DNA of 64,000 bases from Ructibacterium gallinarum (lineage in GTDB: Bacteria > Bacillota > Clostridia > Monoglobales > Monoglobaceae). Within the stretch, counting starts at the first letter, position 1. Each line of letters begins with the position of its first letter. Where the stretch lies: NCBI RefSeq assembly GCF_014982785.1, contig NZ_JADCKB010000004.1, positions 1 through 64,000 of the forward strand, written 5' to 3'. Position numbers and translations under genes: made by a program. Positions 49,989 through 59,617 of the stretch are shown piece after piece. The notes beneath the pieces were generated by a model, which was not told the origin of the DNA, made no database searches, and was given only the letters and a program-made list of their open reading frames with translations.

Positions 49989-51560
49989 ATAGACACAATC
50001 AGTATTACAATTATTGTCGCATTGATTGTGATTGCGGTAATCGGCGCATTTGGCGCATTCAAATACGGTTATTCTTACCGGAAGAAATTTGCCGAATTAA
50101 AAATTGGCAGTGCCGAAGAAGAAGCAAAACGTATATTGGAAACCGCTATGGATCAATCTGAAAAAGATGCGGAAAATATAAAAAAAGAAAAATTATTAGA
50201 AGCAAAAGAAGAGATACATAAGTTACGAAGCGAACTGGAAAAAGAAATTAAAGAACGCAGGAACGAATTACAGCGTCAGGAGAGAAGAGTACAGCAGAAA
50301 GAAGATACCATAGATAAAAAAACACAGACACTAGAAAAAAAAGAAGAGCAGATTCAGCGCAAATTTAACGAGGCAGAAGAAACACAGGCTGAGGTAGAAC
50401 GAGTCAAAAAACTGCAAATGGCACAACTTGAAAAAATTGCAGAATTTACCGCTTCTCAGGCAAAAGATTATCTTCTTAAACAGGTTGAAGACGATGCCAA
50501 ACATGAAAAAGCCCTGCTTATTAAAACAATTGAAGATCAGGCTCGAGAAGAAGCCGAAGACAAAGCACGGCATATCATTACCGGCGCGATTCAGCGCTGT
50601 GCCGCAGATCATGTAACAGAAACTACAGTTTCTGTGGTACAACTTCCAAATGATGAGATGAAAGGCCGCATTATTGGACGCGAAGGCCGCAATATTCGAA
50701 CCATTGAAACTTTAACGGGTGTTGATCTGATTATTGACGACACACCAGAAGCCGTTATTTTATCCGGTTTTGACCCTGTGCGCCGCGAGATTGCCCGCCG
50801 CTCCTTGGAGAAATTGATTGTTGACGGCCGTATTCATCCCGGACGCATTGAAGAAATGGTGGAAAAAGCCACAAAAGAAGTTGACAGCATTATCAAACAG
50901 GAAGGTGAACGTGCTACCTTTGAAACCCATGTACACGGACTCCATCCGGAACTGATTCGTTTACTGGGTCGCTTAAAATATAGAACCAGCTATGGACAAA
51001 ATGTACTGCAGCATTCAATTGAAGTTTCTCATCTTGCTGGATTAATGGCAGGAGAATTAGGCGCTGATGTTATGTTGGCAAAACGTGCAGGTCTGCTTCA
51101 TGATATCGGCAAGGCGGTTGATCACGAGGTAGAAGGTTCACATGTTACCATCGGCGGAGATATTGCAAAGAAATATAAAGAAAACGACAAGGTAATTCAT
51201 GCGATTCTAGCCCATCATGGAGATATCGAACCCAAAACCATTGAAGCATGCCTAGTACAAGCGGCTGATGGTATTTCTGCGGCACGTCCCGGCGCTCGCC
51301 GCGAAAATTTGGAATCTTATATCAAACGTCTTGAACAGCTGGAAGAAATTGCGAACTCCTTTAAAGGCGTGGAACGTTCTTATGCGATTCAAGCTGGCCG
51401 TGAAATTCGTATTATGGTGAAATCCGATGTAGTAAATGATGATGAAACCATTTTAATGGCAAAAGATATTGTTAAACAAATTGAAAACAATATGGAATAT
51501 CCTGGGCAAATTAAAGTAAATGTAATTCGTGAGCTCCGTGCCATCGAATACGCAAAATAA
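49989..51560 (+). CDS. rny: Ribonuclease Y
   Basis: Endoribonuclease that starts mRNA decay at the membrane. One N-terminal membrane helix ([19 protein letters not shown]), a ~170-residue coiled coil rich in Glu/Lys, a KH domain with [15 protein letters not shown], and an HD domain with HDIGKA. About 523 residues from the start chosen here. The start is odd: AGGAGG (49975-49980) is exactly eight bases before an ATA codon at 49989, while the in-frame ATG codons at 49929 and 49953 have no ribosome site and would put hairpin sequence inside the protein. A GTG at 49980 is too close to the site. Confidence 0.93.
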   Translation: MDTISITIIVALIVIAVIGAFGAFKYGYSYRKKFAELKIGSAEEEAKRILETAMDQSEKDAENIKKEKLLEAKEEIHKLRSELEKEIKERRNELQRQERRVQQKEDTIDKKTQTLEKKEEQIQRKFNEAEETQAEVERVKKLQMAQLEKIAEFTASQAKDYLLKQVEDDAKHEKALLIKTIEDQAREEAEDKARHIITGAIQRCAADHVTETTVSVVQLPNDEMKGRIIGREGRNIRTIETLTGVDLIIDDTPEAVILSGFDPVRREIARRSLEKLIVDGRIHPGRIEEMVEKATKEVDSIIKQEGERATFETHVHGLHPELIRLLGRLKYRTSYGQNVLQHSIEVSHLAGLMAGELGADVMLAKRAGLLHDIGKAVDHEVEGSHVTIGGDIAKKYKENDKVIHAILAHHGDIEPKTIEACLVQAADGISAARPGARRENLESYIKRLEQLEEIANSFKGVERSYAIQAGREIRIMVKSDVVNDDETILMAKDIVKQIENNMEYPGQIKVNVIRELRAIEYAK

Positions 51561-51575
51561 ATGAGAATCATAATA

Positions 51576-51610
51576 AAAGAGGCTGCCGCTACTTGGCCGG
51601 CCTCTCTTTT
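51576..51610 (+). terminator. Terminator of rny
   Basis: AAAAGAGGC...GCCTCTCTTTT hairpin with an imperfect inner stem, 16 bp past the stop. Confidence 0.75.
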
Positions 51611-51667
51611 GTTTTCTAAACCAGAAAGAATCATTGAACTCTGCAATAAAATTTTATTAAGGAATAG

Positions 51668-51696
51668 TTGAAAAAATTCTATCTCTATGTTATAAT
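51668..51696 (+). promoter_or_regulatory. Promoter of DUF1385-prmC
   Basis: TTGAAA (51668-51673), 17 bases, TATAAT (51691-51696), about 30 bp before the start codon. Confidence 0.8.
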
Positions 51697-51725
51697 AGCG
51701 ACTTAAGAAAGCAGGTGTTTACCAT

Positions 51726-52748
51726 ATGTCAAAAGATACATTGCAAGAACCGCAGATGCACCGTACTTCCATCGGCGGGCAGGCCGTCATGGAAGGTGTT
51801 ATGATGCGCGGGCCGCATCTGATTGCAACGGCTGTCCGCAAACCGGACGGTGATATTATTGTAGATAAACAAACCCTCGGAAAAATACGCAGTGGCAAAT
51901 TTGTTAAGCTTCCCATTATCCGCGGCTGTGTTAATTTTTTTGATTCTATGATTATCGGGGTAAAAGCATTGATGTTTTCTGCTCAGTTTTTTGATGTGGA
52001 CGATGAGGGAAATCCAGTAGAACAAAAACCATCTCGATTTGAAGTTTGGCTTGAAAAAAAGCTGGATTCTGAAAAAGCAATGAATGTCATTTTATATTGC
52101 TCAGTTATTTTTTCACTGATTTTGAGCATCGGCCTGTTCATTTTGCTTCCCACATTTCTCACCGGATTTCTACGTCCATTGATCTCCACAGGGATTTTTC
52201 TGACGCTGATTGAAGGAGCGGTACGAATTTTTATTTTTATCTGTTACTTATCGCTGGTGTCACAGATGAAAGATATCAAACGTGTATTTATGTACCACGG
52301 AGCAGAACATAAATCTATTTTCTGTTATGAAAAGGGATTAGAACTCAATGTAGCCAACGTCCGGAAACAATCCCGCTTTCACCCAAGATGCGGTACTAGT
52401 TTTCTGCTGATTGTAATGGTAATCAGTATTCTAGTCTTTTCTATTATTCCTTGGGACGAAGCCACATTTGCTTCCATTCCGGGTATTGGGCCGTGGCTGG
52501 TTTCTATACCCTGGGTAATTACACGTATGATTCTACGGCTTTTGCTCTTGCCGGTAGTAGCAGGTTTATCTTATGAAATTATTAAATATGCCGGTCGGCA
52601 TGACAACGCCTTTACCCGTGCAATTAGCGCTCCCGGCATGTGGTTTCAACGGATTACCACCAATGAACCCGATGACAGTATGATTGAAGTTGCTATTGCC
52701 GCGCTGCAAACAGTCATTCCAGAAAATCAGGAAGAGGATAAGTGGTAA
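51726..52748 (+). CDS. DUF1385 membrane protein (YqhQ-like)
   Basis: 340 residues. The N-terminal signature IGGQAVMEGVMMRGP (16-30) and the central MYHGAEHKSIFCYEKG and HPRCGTSFLL define DUF1385. Four membrane helices, two pairs separated by the conserved loop. Widespread in Clostridia and Bacilli, very often upstream of prmC and prfA; function unknown. ATG preceded by AGCAGGTG. The prmC start is four bases beyond the stop. Confidence 0.93.
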   Translation: MSKDTLQEPQMHRTSIGGQAVMEGVMMRGPHLIATAVRKPDGDIIVDKQTLGKIRSGKFVKLPIIRGCVNFFDSMIIGVKALMFSAQFFDVDDEGNPVEQKPSRFEVWLEKKLDSEKAMNVILYCSVIFSLILSIGLFILLPTFLTGFLRPLISTGIFLTLIEGAVRIFIFICYLSLVSQMKDIKRVFMYHGAEHKSIFCYEKGLELNVANVRKQSRFHPRCGTSFLLIVMVISILVFSIIPWDEATFASIPGIGPWLVSIPWVITRMILRLLLLPVVAGLSYEIIKYAGRHDNAFTRAISAPGMWFQRITTNEPDDSMIEVAIAALQTVIPENQEEDKW

Positions 52749-52752
52749 AACT

Positions 52753-53595
52753 ATGACACTACAGACCATGCGCAAAACACTGCGCACCTTATTTCAATCT
52801 GAAAATATCGAAAGTCCCGAAACAGATTCGGGACTTATTCTTATGCACATTCTTCAGATTAATAAAAATCAGCTCCTGCTTACAAATCCCCAAATTTCTG
52901 AGATGCATCAGCAGGAAATTATGAATTTAGCCTATCGCCGGATCCAAGGGGAACCAGTAAGGTATCTTATCGGTTCCTGTCCATTTATGGATCTTACATT
53001 TGATGTAAACCCTTCTGTTTTAATTCCCCGGCCGGACACAGAACTTCTGGTAGAAGCCGTCTCTAAACAGCTGAGCCGATATCCCAAAAACAGTATGCTT
53101 TGGGACATCGGTTGCGGAAGCGGCTGCATTGGCATTTCACTCGCACACATGCATCCTTCACTCCATGTGACGGAACTGGATATCTCACAAAAGGCACTTG
53201 ATACTGCCACAGCAACCGCATGCCGCTATCACCTTGAAAACCGCATCCGTTTTGTCCATCATGATATTCTGTCCGGATGGCCTTCTCTTCCTGCTCCTGC
53301 GGTCATTGTCTCAAATCCTCCCTATATACCCTCTTCCTCTATTTCGAATTTACAAAAAGAAGTCCGAGACTTTGAACCCCAAACAGCACTTGACGGCGGA
53401 CCGGACGGCTTGCTCTTTTACCGAAAAATAATTTCAGATGCTCCTCTGCTTTCCGGCGGCCTTTTAGCCTTTGAAATCGGCTACGATCAGGGGAGTTCTG
53501 TACCGGAACTAATGAAAAATGGCGATTATACTGATGTAACACTGCTTTATGATTTATCCCACCTTCCCCGTATGGTACTTGGATATCATAAATAA
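52753..53595 (+). CDS. prmC: Release-factor glutamine N5-methyltransferase
   Basis: 280 residues from the ATG at 52753; a longer frame inside DUF1385 is not needed. N-terminal helical domain, linker with GEPVRYLIGSCPFMDLTF and VLIPRPDTELLVE, SAM-binding DIGCGSGCIGI, and the catalytic VSNPPYIPSS. It methylates the Gln of GGQ in peptide-chain release factors. No prfA follows; instead the opposing dusB gene ends 25 bp away, with no terminator hairpin in between. Confidence 0.94.
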   Translation: MTLQTMRKTLRTLFQSENIESPETDSGLILMHILQINKNQLLLTNPQISEMHQQEIMNLAYRRIQGEPVRYLIGSCPFMDLTFDVNPSVLIPRPDTELLVEAVSKQLSRYPKNSMLWDIGCGSGCIGISLAHMHPSLHVTELDISQKALDTATATACRYHLENRIRFVHHDILSGWPSLPAPAVIVSNPPYIPSSSISNLQKEVRDFEPQTALDGGPDGLLFYRKIISDAPLLSGGLLAFEIGYDQGSSVPELMKNGDYTDVTLLYDLSHLPRMVLGYHK

Positions 53596-53620
53596 GCAAA
53601 TGAATAAAAAGCGATCTCTG

Positions 53621-54592
53621 TCAATTTAAGCCCGTCTTGTTTTGTATAGACAAAATTACAGACTCCATTTGCTGCATCGTACATGCCGTATTAATCTTTG
53701 CCCGCAGTCTTGCTCCGCCCTGTACCCCCCGAAAATACCACGACATATGTTTTCTTCCCTCTTGTATGCCTCGGTGTTCTCCTTTAAACTTTACCAAAAG
53801 CGCTAAATGACGCAGGGCAATTGAAATTCGCTCTTCCAAATCCGGTGGCGGCAAGGATACGCCTGTTTTCAGATAATGCAGAACCTGCGCAAAAATCCAC
53901 GGATTTCCCTGGGCTGCTCTGCCAATCATAATACCGTCACATCCAGTTTGTTCTATCATTGCCACGGCGGTAGCGCCATCTGTGATGTCTCCATTGCCAA
54001 TTACGGGAATAGAAACTGCTTCTTTTACTTGACGAATAATATTCCAATCCGCCGTCCCACTGTAAAACGCTTCTCGGGTACGTCCATGCACCGTAACAGC
54101 TGCCGCCCCGTTTTGCTCAGCCATTTTAGCAAATTCCACCGCATTTACATGACCGTCATCCCAGCCTTTTCGAAATTTTACAGTCACAGGCACTGGCACC
54201 GAACGACAGACAGCTGCAATCACTTTTCCTGCCAATTCGGGATTTTTCATCAACGCACAACCGTCACCGTTATTGACAATTTTAGGTGCTGGACAACCCA
54301 TATTGATATCAATTACCGAAATCCCATATTGCAAGACCGTCTGTGCGATCTCTCCCATCATTTCTGGATCATGTCCAAAAATCTGAGCAGCCATCGGTTT
54401 TTCTTCCTCCAAAACCTCTAGAAGTTCACCCGTTTTCTTGCTCTTATAATGCAAGCCTTTGCCAGATACCATTTCTGTGTACATCATAGCTGGTCCAAAA
54501 GGTTTTACTATTTTCCGAAACGCCTTGTCCGTCACTCCTGCCATAGGTGCCAGCAAAAGATTATTTTCTAAATTCAAGTCTCCAATTCGCAT
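53621..54592 (-). CDS. dusB: tRNA dihydrouridine synthase B
   Basis: 323 residues. FMN-binding TIM barrel starting LLAPMAGVTDKAFR, with DINMGCPAPKIV (catalytic C100), the flavin-site KFRKGWDDG, VHGRTREAFYSG, IGNGDI and MIGRAAQGNPWIF, then a helical C-terminal domain. It reduces uridines in the D-loop of tRNA. It has a possible extended -10 (TGGTATAAA near 54641-54649) divergent from proB. Confidence 0.95.
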   Translation of the reverse strand: MRIGDLNLENNLLLAPMAGVTDKAFRKIVKPFGPAMMYTEMVSGKGLHYKSKKTGELLEVLEEEKPMAAQIFGHDPEMMGEIAQTVLQYGISVIDINMGCPAPKIVNNGDGCALMKNPELAGKVIAAVCRSVPVPVTVKFRKGWDDGHVNAVEFAKMAEQNGAAAVTVHGRTREAFYSGTADWNIIRQVKEAVSIPVIGNGDITDGATAVAMIEQTGCDGIMIGRAAQGNPWIFAQVLHYLKTGVSLPPPDLEERISIALRHLALLVKFKGEHRGIQEGRKHMSWYFRGVQGGARLRAKINTACTMQQMESVILSIQNKTGLN

Positions 54593-54666
54593 ACAACCGC
54601 TCCGTTTCCTCCTTCTTGCTATCCTTTCTATCTAACCATATTTATACCATTAAGTCAAGTATTTTC

Positions 54667-54695
54667 TTGACAACCGCTTTTAAAGTTGTTATACT
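54667..54695 (+). promoter_or_regulatory. proB promoter
   Basis: TTGACA (54667-54672), 17 bases, TATACT (54690-54695), about 33 bp before ATG. Confidence 0.85.
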
Positions 54696-54728
54696 TTAAT
54701 GGCACATTGTCTGCAGGGAGGCATAAAT

Positions 54729-55511
54729 ATGACGAAACAGGTAAAACGAGTGGTGGTCAAAGTTGGTACCTCCACACTGACCTACGAAACAGGTAAAATC
54801 AATCTTCGACGTCTGGAAACTTTAGTTCGTGTTTTATCCGATCTGATGAATATGGGTATGGAAGTGATTCTGGTTTCCAGCGGCGCTATTGGTGTCGGTG
54901 TAGGTAAGCTGGGTCTTTCCGAAAAGCCCACTGATACCAGACAAAAACAGGCCCTTGCTGCAATTGGTCAAGCAAGTTTAATGGCGATTTATGAAAAATA
55001 TTTTAAAGAATATGGGTATAATACTGGTCAAGTTTTGCTCACCAAGTTTATCTTAGAAGATGAATTACGGTATATCAGTGCCAAAAACGCCTTTAACACC
55101 ATGCTAGATTACCGGGTGATTCCCATTGTAAATGAAAATGACGTAATTTCTACATATGAGATTGAATTTGGCGACAACGACACCCTTTCGGCTTACGTTG
55201 CGCGGCTGGTAGACGCTGACCTTCTTGTCATTATGTCTGATATTGACGGCTTCTATGACGGTGACCCCTCTGCGCCGGGTTCTCAGGTTATTCCTGTTGT
55301 GGAGGAAATCACCGATCAAATTCGCAGCTGCGCCGGGGGCAAAGGCACCCGCCGAGGCACTGGCGGTATGCGAACCAAACTAAAAGCGGCAGAACTTGTA
55401 TGCTCTGTCGGAATAGATATGGTAATTACTAATGGAAACTGTCCGGATAATCTCTATGGTATTGTTCAAGGTGAATCTATTGGCACCCTATTTAAAGGGA
55501 AGAAAAAATAA
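54729..55511 (+). CDS. proB: Glutamate 5-kinase, short form without PUA domain
   Basis: 260 residues from the ATG at 54729 (GGGAGG). The amino-acid-kinase fold is complete: VVKVGTSTL, VSSGAIGVGVGKLG, NENDVIST, FGDNDTLSAYVA, and GTRRGTGGMRTKLKAA. It makes glutamyl-5-phosphate, the first step of proline synthesis. E. coli ProB has ~100 more residues (PUA domain), absent here, as in many Clostridia. proA is not next to it; the neighbour is convergent pfkA, so the second step must be encoded elsewhere. Confidence 0.93.
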   Translation: MTKQVKRVVVKVGTSTLTYETGKINLRRLETLVRVLSDLMNMGMEVILVSSGAIGVGVGKLGLSEKPTDTRQKQALAAIGQASLMAIYEKYFKEYGYNTGQVLLTKFILEDELRYISAKNAFNTMLDYRVIPIVNENDVISTYEIEFGDNDTLSAYVARLVDADLLVIMSDIDGFYDGDPSAPGSQVIPVVEEITDQIRSCAGGKGTRRGTGGMRTKLKAAELVCSVGIDMVITNGNCPDNLYGIVQGESIGTLFKGKKK

Positions 55512-55592
55512 AATCAAGACCACCCGTTATACGGGTCAACGTGCACAAAGCTTATAAGCTTTTATGAATCACAGGTTTAGACCACGGTCATC

Positions 55593-55638
55593 ATATAAAA
55601 TACCTGCAGAGCAATTTAGTTCTGCAGGTATTTTATAT
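55593..55638. terminator. Bidirectional terminator between proB and pfkA
   Basis: 18-bp perfect stem, ATATAAAATACCTGCAGA (55593-55610) with its complement at 55621-55638, A-rich and T-rich on both sides. The arm reaches the last base of the pfkA stop. A separate small hairpin ACCCGTTATACGGGT lies at 55522-55537. Confidence 0.9.
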
Positions 55639-56708
55639 TAATCACCAAAACAAATTCCCATTTCACGGGCACTCAAAATTTCTTCACAATCCACCGGAAC
55701 GGTTTTTAATTTTCCGGCCACTTCACCAAGCGGCACCGGTACAATGGATCCATTTTGCAGTGCAACCATATATCCGTACTTTTCCTTTTTTATCAACTGT
55801 GCTGCCGCCGTGCCGAAACGTGTGGACAGAACCCGGTCATACGGGCACGGACTGCCACCACGCTGAAAATGGCCTGGTACTGTAACCCTAATTTCATGCT
55901 CACTAACAGCAGAAATTTCATCAGCAATCCGATAAGACACAGAAGGATACGGCATCTGAGCCCTTGCCGCTTTAAAGGCTTTCTTTTTCATACCAGCCTC
56001 CTCTACGCTTAATGCACCCTCCGCTACAGCAAGAATAGAAAACCGTTTTCCAGCCTTTTCTCGTCTGTCCAACTCTGCTACAACACTTTTAATATCATAT
56101 GGAATTTCGGGAATCAGAATAACGTCTGCACCGCCTGCAATACCAGCATATAAGGTAAGCCATCCTACCTTATGCCCCATCACCTCAACAATAAAAACCC
56201 GGCCATGAGAGGTTGCAGTCGTATGAATACGATCAATAACATCTGTGGCAATATCCATTGCGCTCTGAAAGCCAAAAGTCATGTCTGTACCCCACAAGTC
56301 ATTATCTATTGTTTTGGGCAGCCCGATGACATGCAGGCCTTCTTCTGCCAACAGATTGGCCGTTTTATGCGTCCCGTTTCCGCCAAGCACCACCAGACAG
56401 TCAAGACCCATTTTTTTATAATTCTTTTTCATATTCTCGACTTTGTCTATATCATCTACAACCCGCATCAATTTAAAGGGCTGTCGAGAGGTACCAAGGA
56501 TCGTGCCTCCTAATGTAAGAATTCCGGAAAAATCTGGCTCGTGCATCTCCTTATAATTTCCATAAATCAAACCGCTGTAACCATCTTGAATGCCGTAAAT
56601 CATAACATTATCCGAAAATTCCCGGTATAGCGCTTTGGCCACACCACGTATAGCCGCATTCAACCCCTGACAATCTCCACCGCTGGTTAAAATACCTATT
56701 TTCCTCAT
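55638..56708 (-). CDS. pfkA: 6-phosphofructokinase, mixed-type active site
   Basis: 356 residues from the ATG at 56708 (GGAGG nine bases upstream). The glycolytic enzyme phosphorylating fructose-6-phosphate. The nucleotide loop reads LGGNGTHKT (109-110 GG, N111, G112): the glycine at the E. coli Gly104 position favours ATP over pyrophosphate. The next motif is PKTIDND (K132, catalytic D135), where Lys replaces the Gly124 of classical ATP enzymes, as in PPi-type and actinobacterial enzymes. This group-III mix is usually ATP-using, but phosphoryl donor and allostery need testing. It follows ppk by 18 bp, so the two form an operon. Confidence 0.9.
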   Translation of the reverse strand: MRKIGILTSGGDCQGLNAAIRGVAKALYREFSDNVMIYGIQDGYSGLIYGNYKEMHEPDFSGILTLGGTILGTSRQPFKLMRVVDDIDKVENMKKNYKKMGLDCLVVLGGNGTHKTANLLAEEGLHVIGLPKTIDNDLWGTDMTFGFQSAMDIATDVIDRIHTTATSHGRVFIVEVMGHKVGWLTLYAGIAGGADVILIPEIPYDIKSVVAELDRREKAGKRFSILAVAEGALSVEEAGMKKKAFKAARAQMPYPSVSYRIADEISAVSEHEIRVTVPGHFQRGGSPCPYDRVLSTRFGTAAAQLIKKEKYGYMVALQNGSIVPVPLGEVAGKLKTVPVDCEEILSAREMGICFGD

Positions 56709-56726
56709 TTGTATCATCCTCCAAAT

Positions 56727-58862
56727 TTAAGCTTTGTTATCGGTTTTCTGTTCTTCCGAGGTTTTTTTCTGATTTTTTCTTTTCTTACGGGCAGCCATGG
56801 TTCTTTTTGCCGTGTTCTGGTTTTTCTGCGCCAATTCGGAAAAAATTCTCTGAGAATTCACCGCTTCTTCTCCGGCCTTCCGTTTGCGCATTTGATACGT
56901 ACCATCAGGTTGCATCAACCGGGTGTTTATGTTATCTGAAAACATAATTTCCGTCATCTGCATTACCCGTTTCATCAAACGGTTGTCTAATACAGGAAAC
57001 ACCAGTTCCACACGCCGATTCAGATTCCGCTGCATCCAATCTGCGCTTCCCATCCAGATTTGAGGCTGTCCATTGTTTTCAAAAATAAAAATCCTGCTGT
57101 GCTCCAACAACTGTCCTACAATACTGTGAACGGTAATATTTTCACTCAAGCCTGGCACACCGGGAATCAAACAGCATATACCGCGCACCAACAGGCGTAT
57201 CCTGACACCTTCACCAGAAGCCCTATAAAGCTGCTCAATAATATTCGTATCTACCAGAGAATTAATTTTAGCAGTAATACCACACGGTTTACCCTGCTGA
57301 GCATTGGCAATTTCCTTTTGAATTTGCTTTTCAAAAAAATCTCGCATATCATCCGGTGCAACCACAAAACTGCGATACCGAGGAGACCCCTTATATCCAG
57401 TCAGCATGTTAAACAGTACCGCTGCATCTGCTGCAAAATCTTCTCGACAGGTAAACATACCGATATCGGTATAAAGCTTGGCGGTAGAATCATTATAATT
57501 TCCCGTAGCAACATGTAAATAACTTCTAATCCGGTCACCTTCCTGCCGTATCACTGAAAGTATTTTACAATGGGTTTTCAACCCCGGTATACCGTAAATC
57601 ACATGACAGCCCGCTTTTTCCAGCTTTTTAGCCCATTCCACATTATTCTCCTCATCAAAACGAGCCTTTAACTCCACTAAAACCGTGACCTGCTTTCCAC
57701 GCTGCGCCGCACGGATGAGTGCCGCAATAACCGGAGAATTTCCGCTGACCCGGTATAGCGTCTGCTTGATGGCCAGCACCTGTTCATCCTGTGCTGCAGC
57801 ATCCACAAACGCAATCACACTATTAAAACTTTCATAAGGATGGCAAACCATTCTGTCACGCTCCCGGATAGCGGTAAACACATCATCATATCCCCAAAAA
57901 TCCGCCGGTGGATCCACTGGTATAATGGGCGCAAAGCACAATTCTGTCCCCGCCCCTAAATTGGCAAATTTACCAAACATCGTCAAGTCCACAGGTCCTG
58001 GAATTTTAAAAATATCACTCTTTTTTATTTTGAGACGCTTAACCAGAAAGTCTCTGATTTCTACATCATACTTTACGGGAATTTCCAATCGCACTGGTTT
58101 GCCCGATTTTCGTTTTTTAATAAATTTTTGAACCTCATTTAAAAGATCTGGCGCTTCATCGTCCATTTCCACGTCGGCATTTCTGGTAATTCGAAAAGGA
58201 AGGCACGCCTTGATGCGATGCGCTTCAAATAATGCATCCATCCGATTAATGATCACATCTTCTAGAAGGATAAAAGTTCTGGCATTCTTTCCCGGAATTT
58301 CCAAAAGGCGCTTTAAATTAGACGGCACAGGAACCACTGCATAATCACTGTCATTTTTTCCTTTTTTCTTCAACCGAACTGCAATATTAAGGCTTTTTCC
58401 AAGCAGTCGAGGGAAAGGACGGTCATCGTCAACCGCAATGGGTGTCAGTACAGGAAAAATGACACTATCAAAGTAGCCGTTAATAAATTTTTTCTGTCGG
58501 GATCCCAATTCCTCATAACGAATCAAAGAAAACCCCTTTTCCTTCAACTCGGGCAAGATCTGATCAAAAAGGCACTGATATTGTTTTTCCGTAAAATCAC
58601 GTATTTTAGCAAGTAATTCATCAAGCAGAGCCTGCGGGGTATAGCCTGACGCATCTTTTTGTTTGTATCCTGACTCCACCTGCTGTTTAATTCCAGCCAC
58701 TCTAACCATAAAAAATTCATCCAGGTTGGATGCCGTAATTGCCAAAAAGCGTAACCGTTCCATAATCGGATTTTCCTTTTCACAGGCCTCCTCCAAAACA
58801 CGCAAATTAAAATCCATCCAGCTCAATTCCCGGTTAATAAAATTAGTTCTGAATGCAGGCAT
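56727..58862 (-). CDS. ppk1: Polyphosphate kinase 1
   Basis: 711 residues, usual PPK1 size. N domain starting FINRELSWMDFNLRVL, head domain with PRLLGKSLNIAVRL, and two phospholipase-D-like catalytic domains: LKTHCKI with the phosphorylated histidine, GNYNDSTAKLYTDIG, then MGSADWMQRNLNRRVELVFP. It reversibly makes polyphosphate from ATP. The last ~50 residues are Lys/Arg-rich and unusual (NQKKTSEEQK tail). It shares a strong promoter with downstream pfkA, linking polyphosphate to glycolysis. Confidence 0.95.
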   Translation of the reverse strand: MPAFRTNFINRELSWMDFNLRVLEEACEKENPIMERLRFLAITASNLDEFFMVRVAGIKQQVESGYKQKDASGYTPQALLDELLAKIRDFTEKQYQCLFDQILPELKEKGFSLIRYEELGSRQKKFINGYFDSVIFPVLTPIAVDDDRPFPRLLGKSLNIAVRLKKKGKNDSDYAVVPVPSNLKRLLEIPGKNARTFILLEDVIINRMDALFEAHRIKACLPFRITRNADVEMDDEAPDLLNEVQKFIKKRKSGKPVRLEIPVKYDVEIRDFLVKRLKIKKSDIFKIPGPVDLTMFGKFANLGAGTELCFAPIIPVDPPADFWGYDDVFTAIRERDRMVCHPYESFNSVIAFVDAAAQDEQVLAIKQTLYRVSGNSPVIAALIRAAQRGKQVTVLVELKARFDEENNVEWAKKLEKAGCHVIYGIPGLKTHCKILSVIRQEGDRIRSYLHVATGNYNDSTAKLYTDIGMFTCREDFAADAAVLFNMLTGYKGSPRYRSFVVAPDDMRDFFEKQIQKEIANAQQGKPCGITAKINSLVDTNIIEQLYRASGEGVRIRLLVRGICCLIPGVPGLSENITVHSIVGQLLEHSRIFIFENNGQPQIWMGSADWMQRNLNRRVELVFPVLDNRLMKRVMQMTEIMFSDNINTRLMQPDGTYQMRKRKAGEEAVNSQRIFSELAQKNQNTAKRTMAARKKRKNQKKTSEEQKTDNKA

Positions 58863-58906
58863 AGTCTCACTCCTTTATCTTTGCTGCGCTTTTCTGCTTT
58901 TCTTTT

Positions 58907-58935
58907 ATTATAACAAACCGCTACCTTTGTGTCAA
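58907..58935 (-). promoter_or_regulatory. Consensus promoter of ppk1-pfkA
   Basis: On the minus strand TTGACA (58930-58935), 17 bases, TATAAT (58907-58912). Confidence 0.9.
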
Positions 58936-59060
58936 ACCCGTATCATAGCACATGATATATAAATTCTCTCTTGACAATTCCTGATTTTTAGCAGGATAAA
59001 TAACCCGTTTATTTTCCCTTTTCTTACTATTATTTATTCCCATCCTCCATAAATAAATTC

Positions 59061-59089
59061 TTGCTTTACTTTTTGTATTATGTTATACT
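59061..59089 (+). promoter_or_regulatory. Promoter of the first stalk-domain gene
   Basis: TTGCTT (59061-59066), 17 bases, TATACT (59084-59089), 31 bp before ATG. Confidence 0.7.
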
Positions 59090-59120
59090 AAAGATATATT
59101 ATTATTTGGAGGAAATAAAA

Positions 59121-59585
59121 ATGAAAAAAGCAGTCGTATCTATATTTCTTTTTTGTATGCTTATCAGTCAGGCCATAGGCGGATTTGCCACAGCACAGCA
59201 AATCATCATTGACGGTGCCGTGGTGGATATTCCTGAAGATATGGGGTCCATCCGTGAAAAAGATGATCGTACCTTTGTCCCTATTCGTTTTATCAGCGAA
59301 TATTTGGGCTGCGCAGTCAACTATGGAGCCTTGCAGGAATCCGCAACTATCACCGATGCCAATAGCGTTTCCTATTTGGCTCAGCGCGATTCCGAAATGC
59401 TTTACATCCTGCCCAATACAGGCATGGCACAACGTATTCGCATGGATACTCAAGTATTTGTGGATGACAGCGAAGACAGAATGTATATTCCTATTCGTTT
59501 TTTTGCACAAGCGCTTGGCTATACTGTTGACTGGGACGAAGCGACGCAAACCGTTACTTTGACTACCGCACCGCCGACAGAGTAA
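59121..59585 (+). CDS. Secreted copper-amine-oxidase-N (stalk) domain protein
   Basis: 154 residues from the ATG at 59121 (GGAGG). Signal peptide to about residue 25, then one stalk unit made of two half-motifs: DDRTFVPIRFISEYLGCAVNY and MYIPIRFFAQALGYTVDWDE, ending in ATQTVTLT. The domain is common in Firmicutes wall and exported proteins; here it stands alone, with no catalytic partner. It is 32 bp upstream of a paralogue. Function unknown; a wall-binding or sensing role is speculative. Confidence 0.85.
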   Translation: MKKAVVSIFLFCMLISQAIGGFATAQQIIIDGAVVDIPEDMGSIREKDDRTFVPIRFISEYLGCAVNYGALQESATITDANSVSYLAQRDSEMLYILPNTGMAQRIRMDTQVFVDDSEDRMYIPIRFFAQALGYTVDWDEATQTVTLTTAPPTE

Positions 59586-59617
59586 TTCTTAAATTTAACA
59601 CACAGGAGGACATCATC

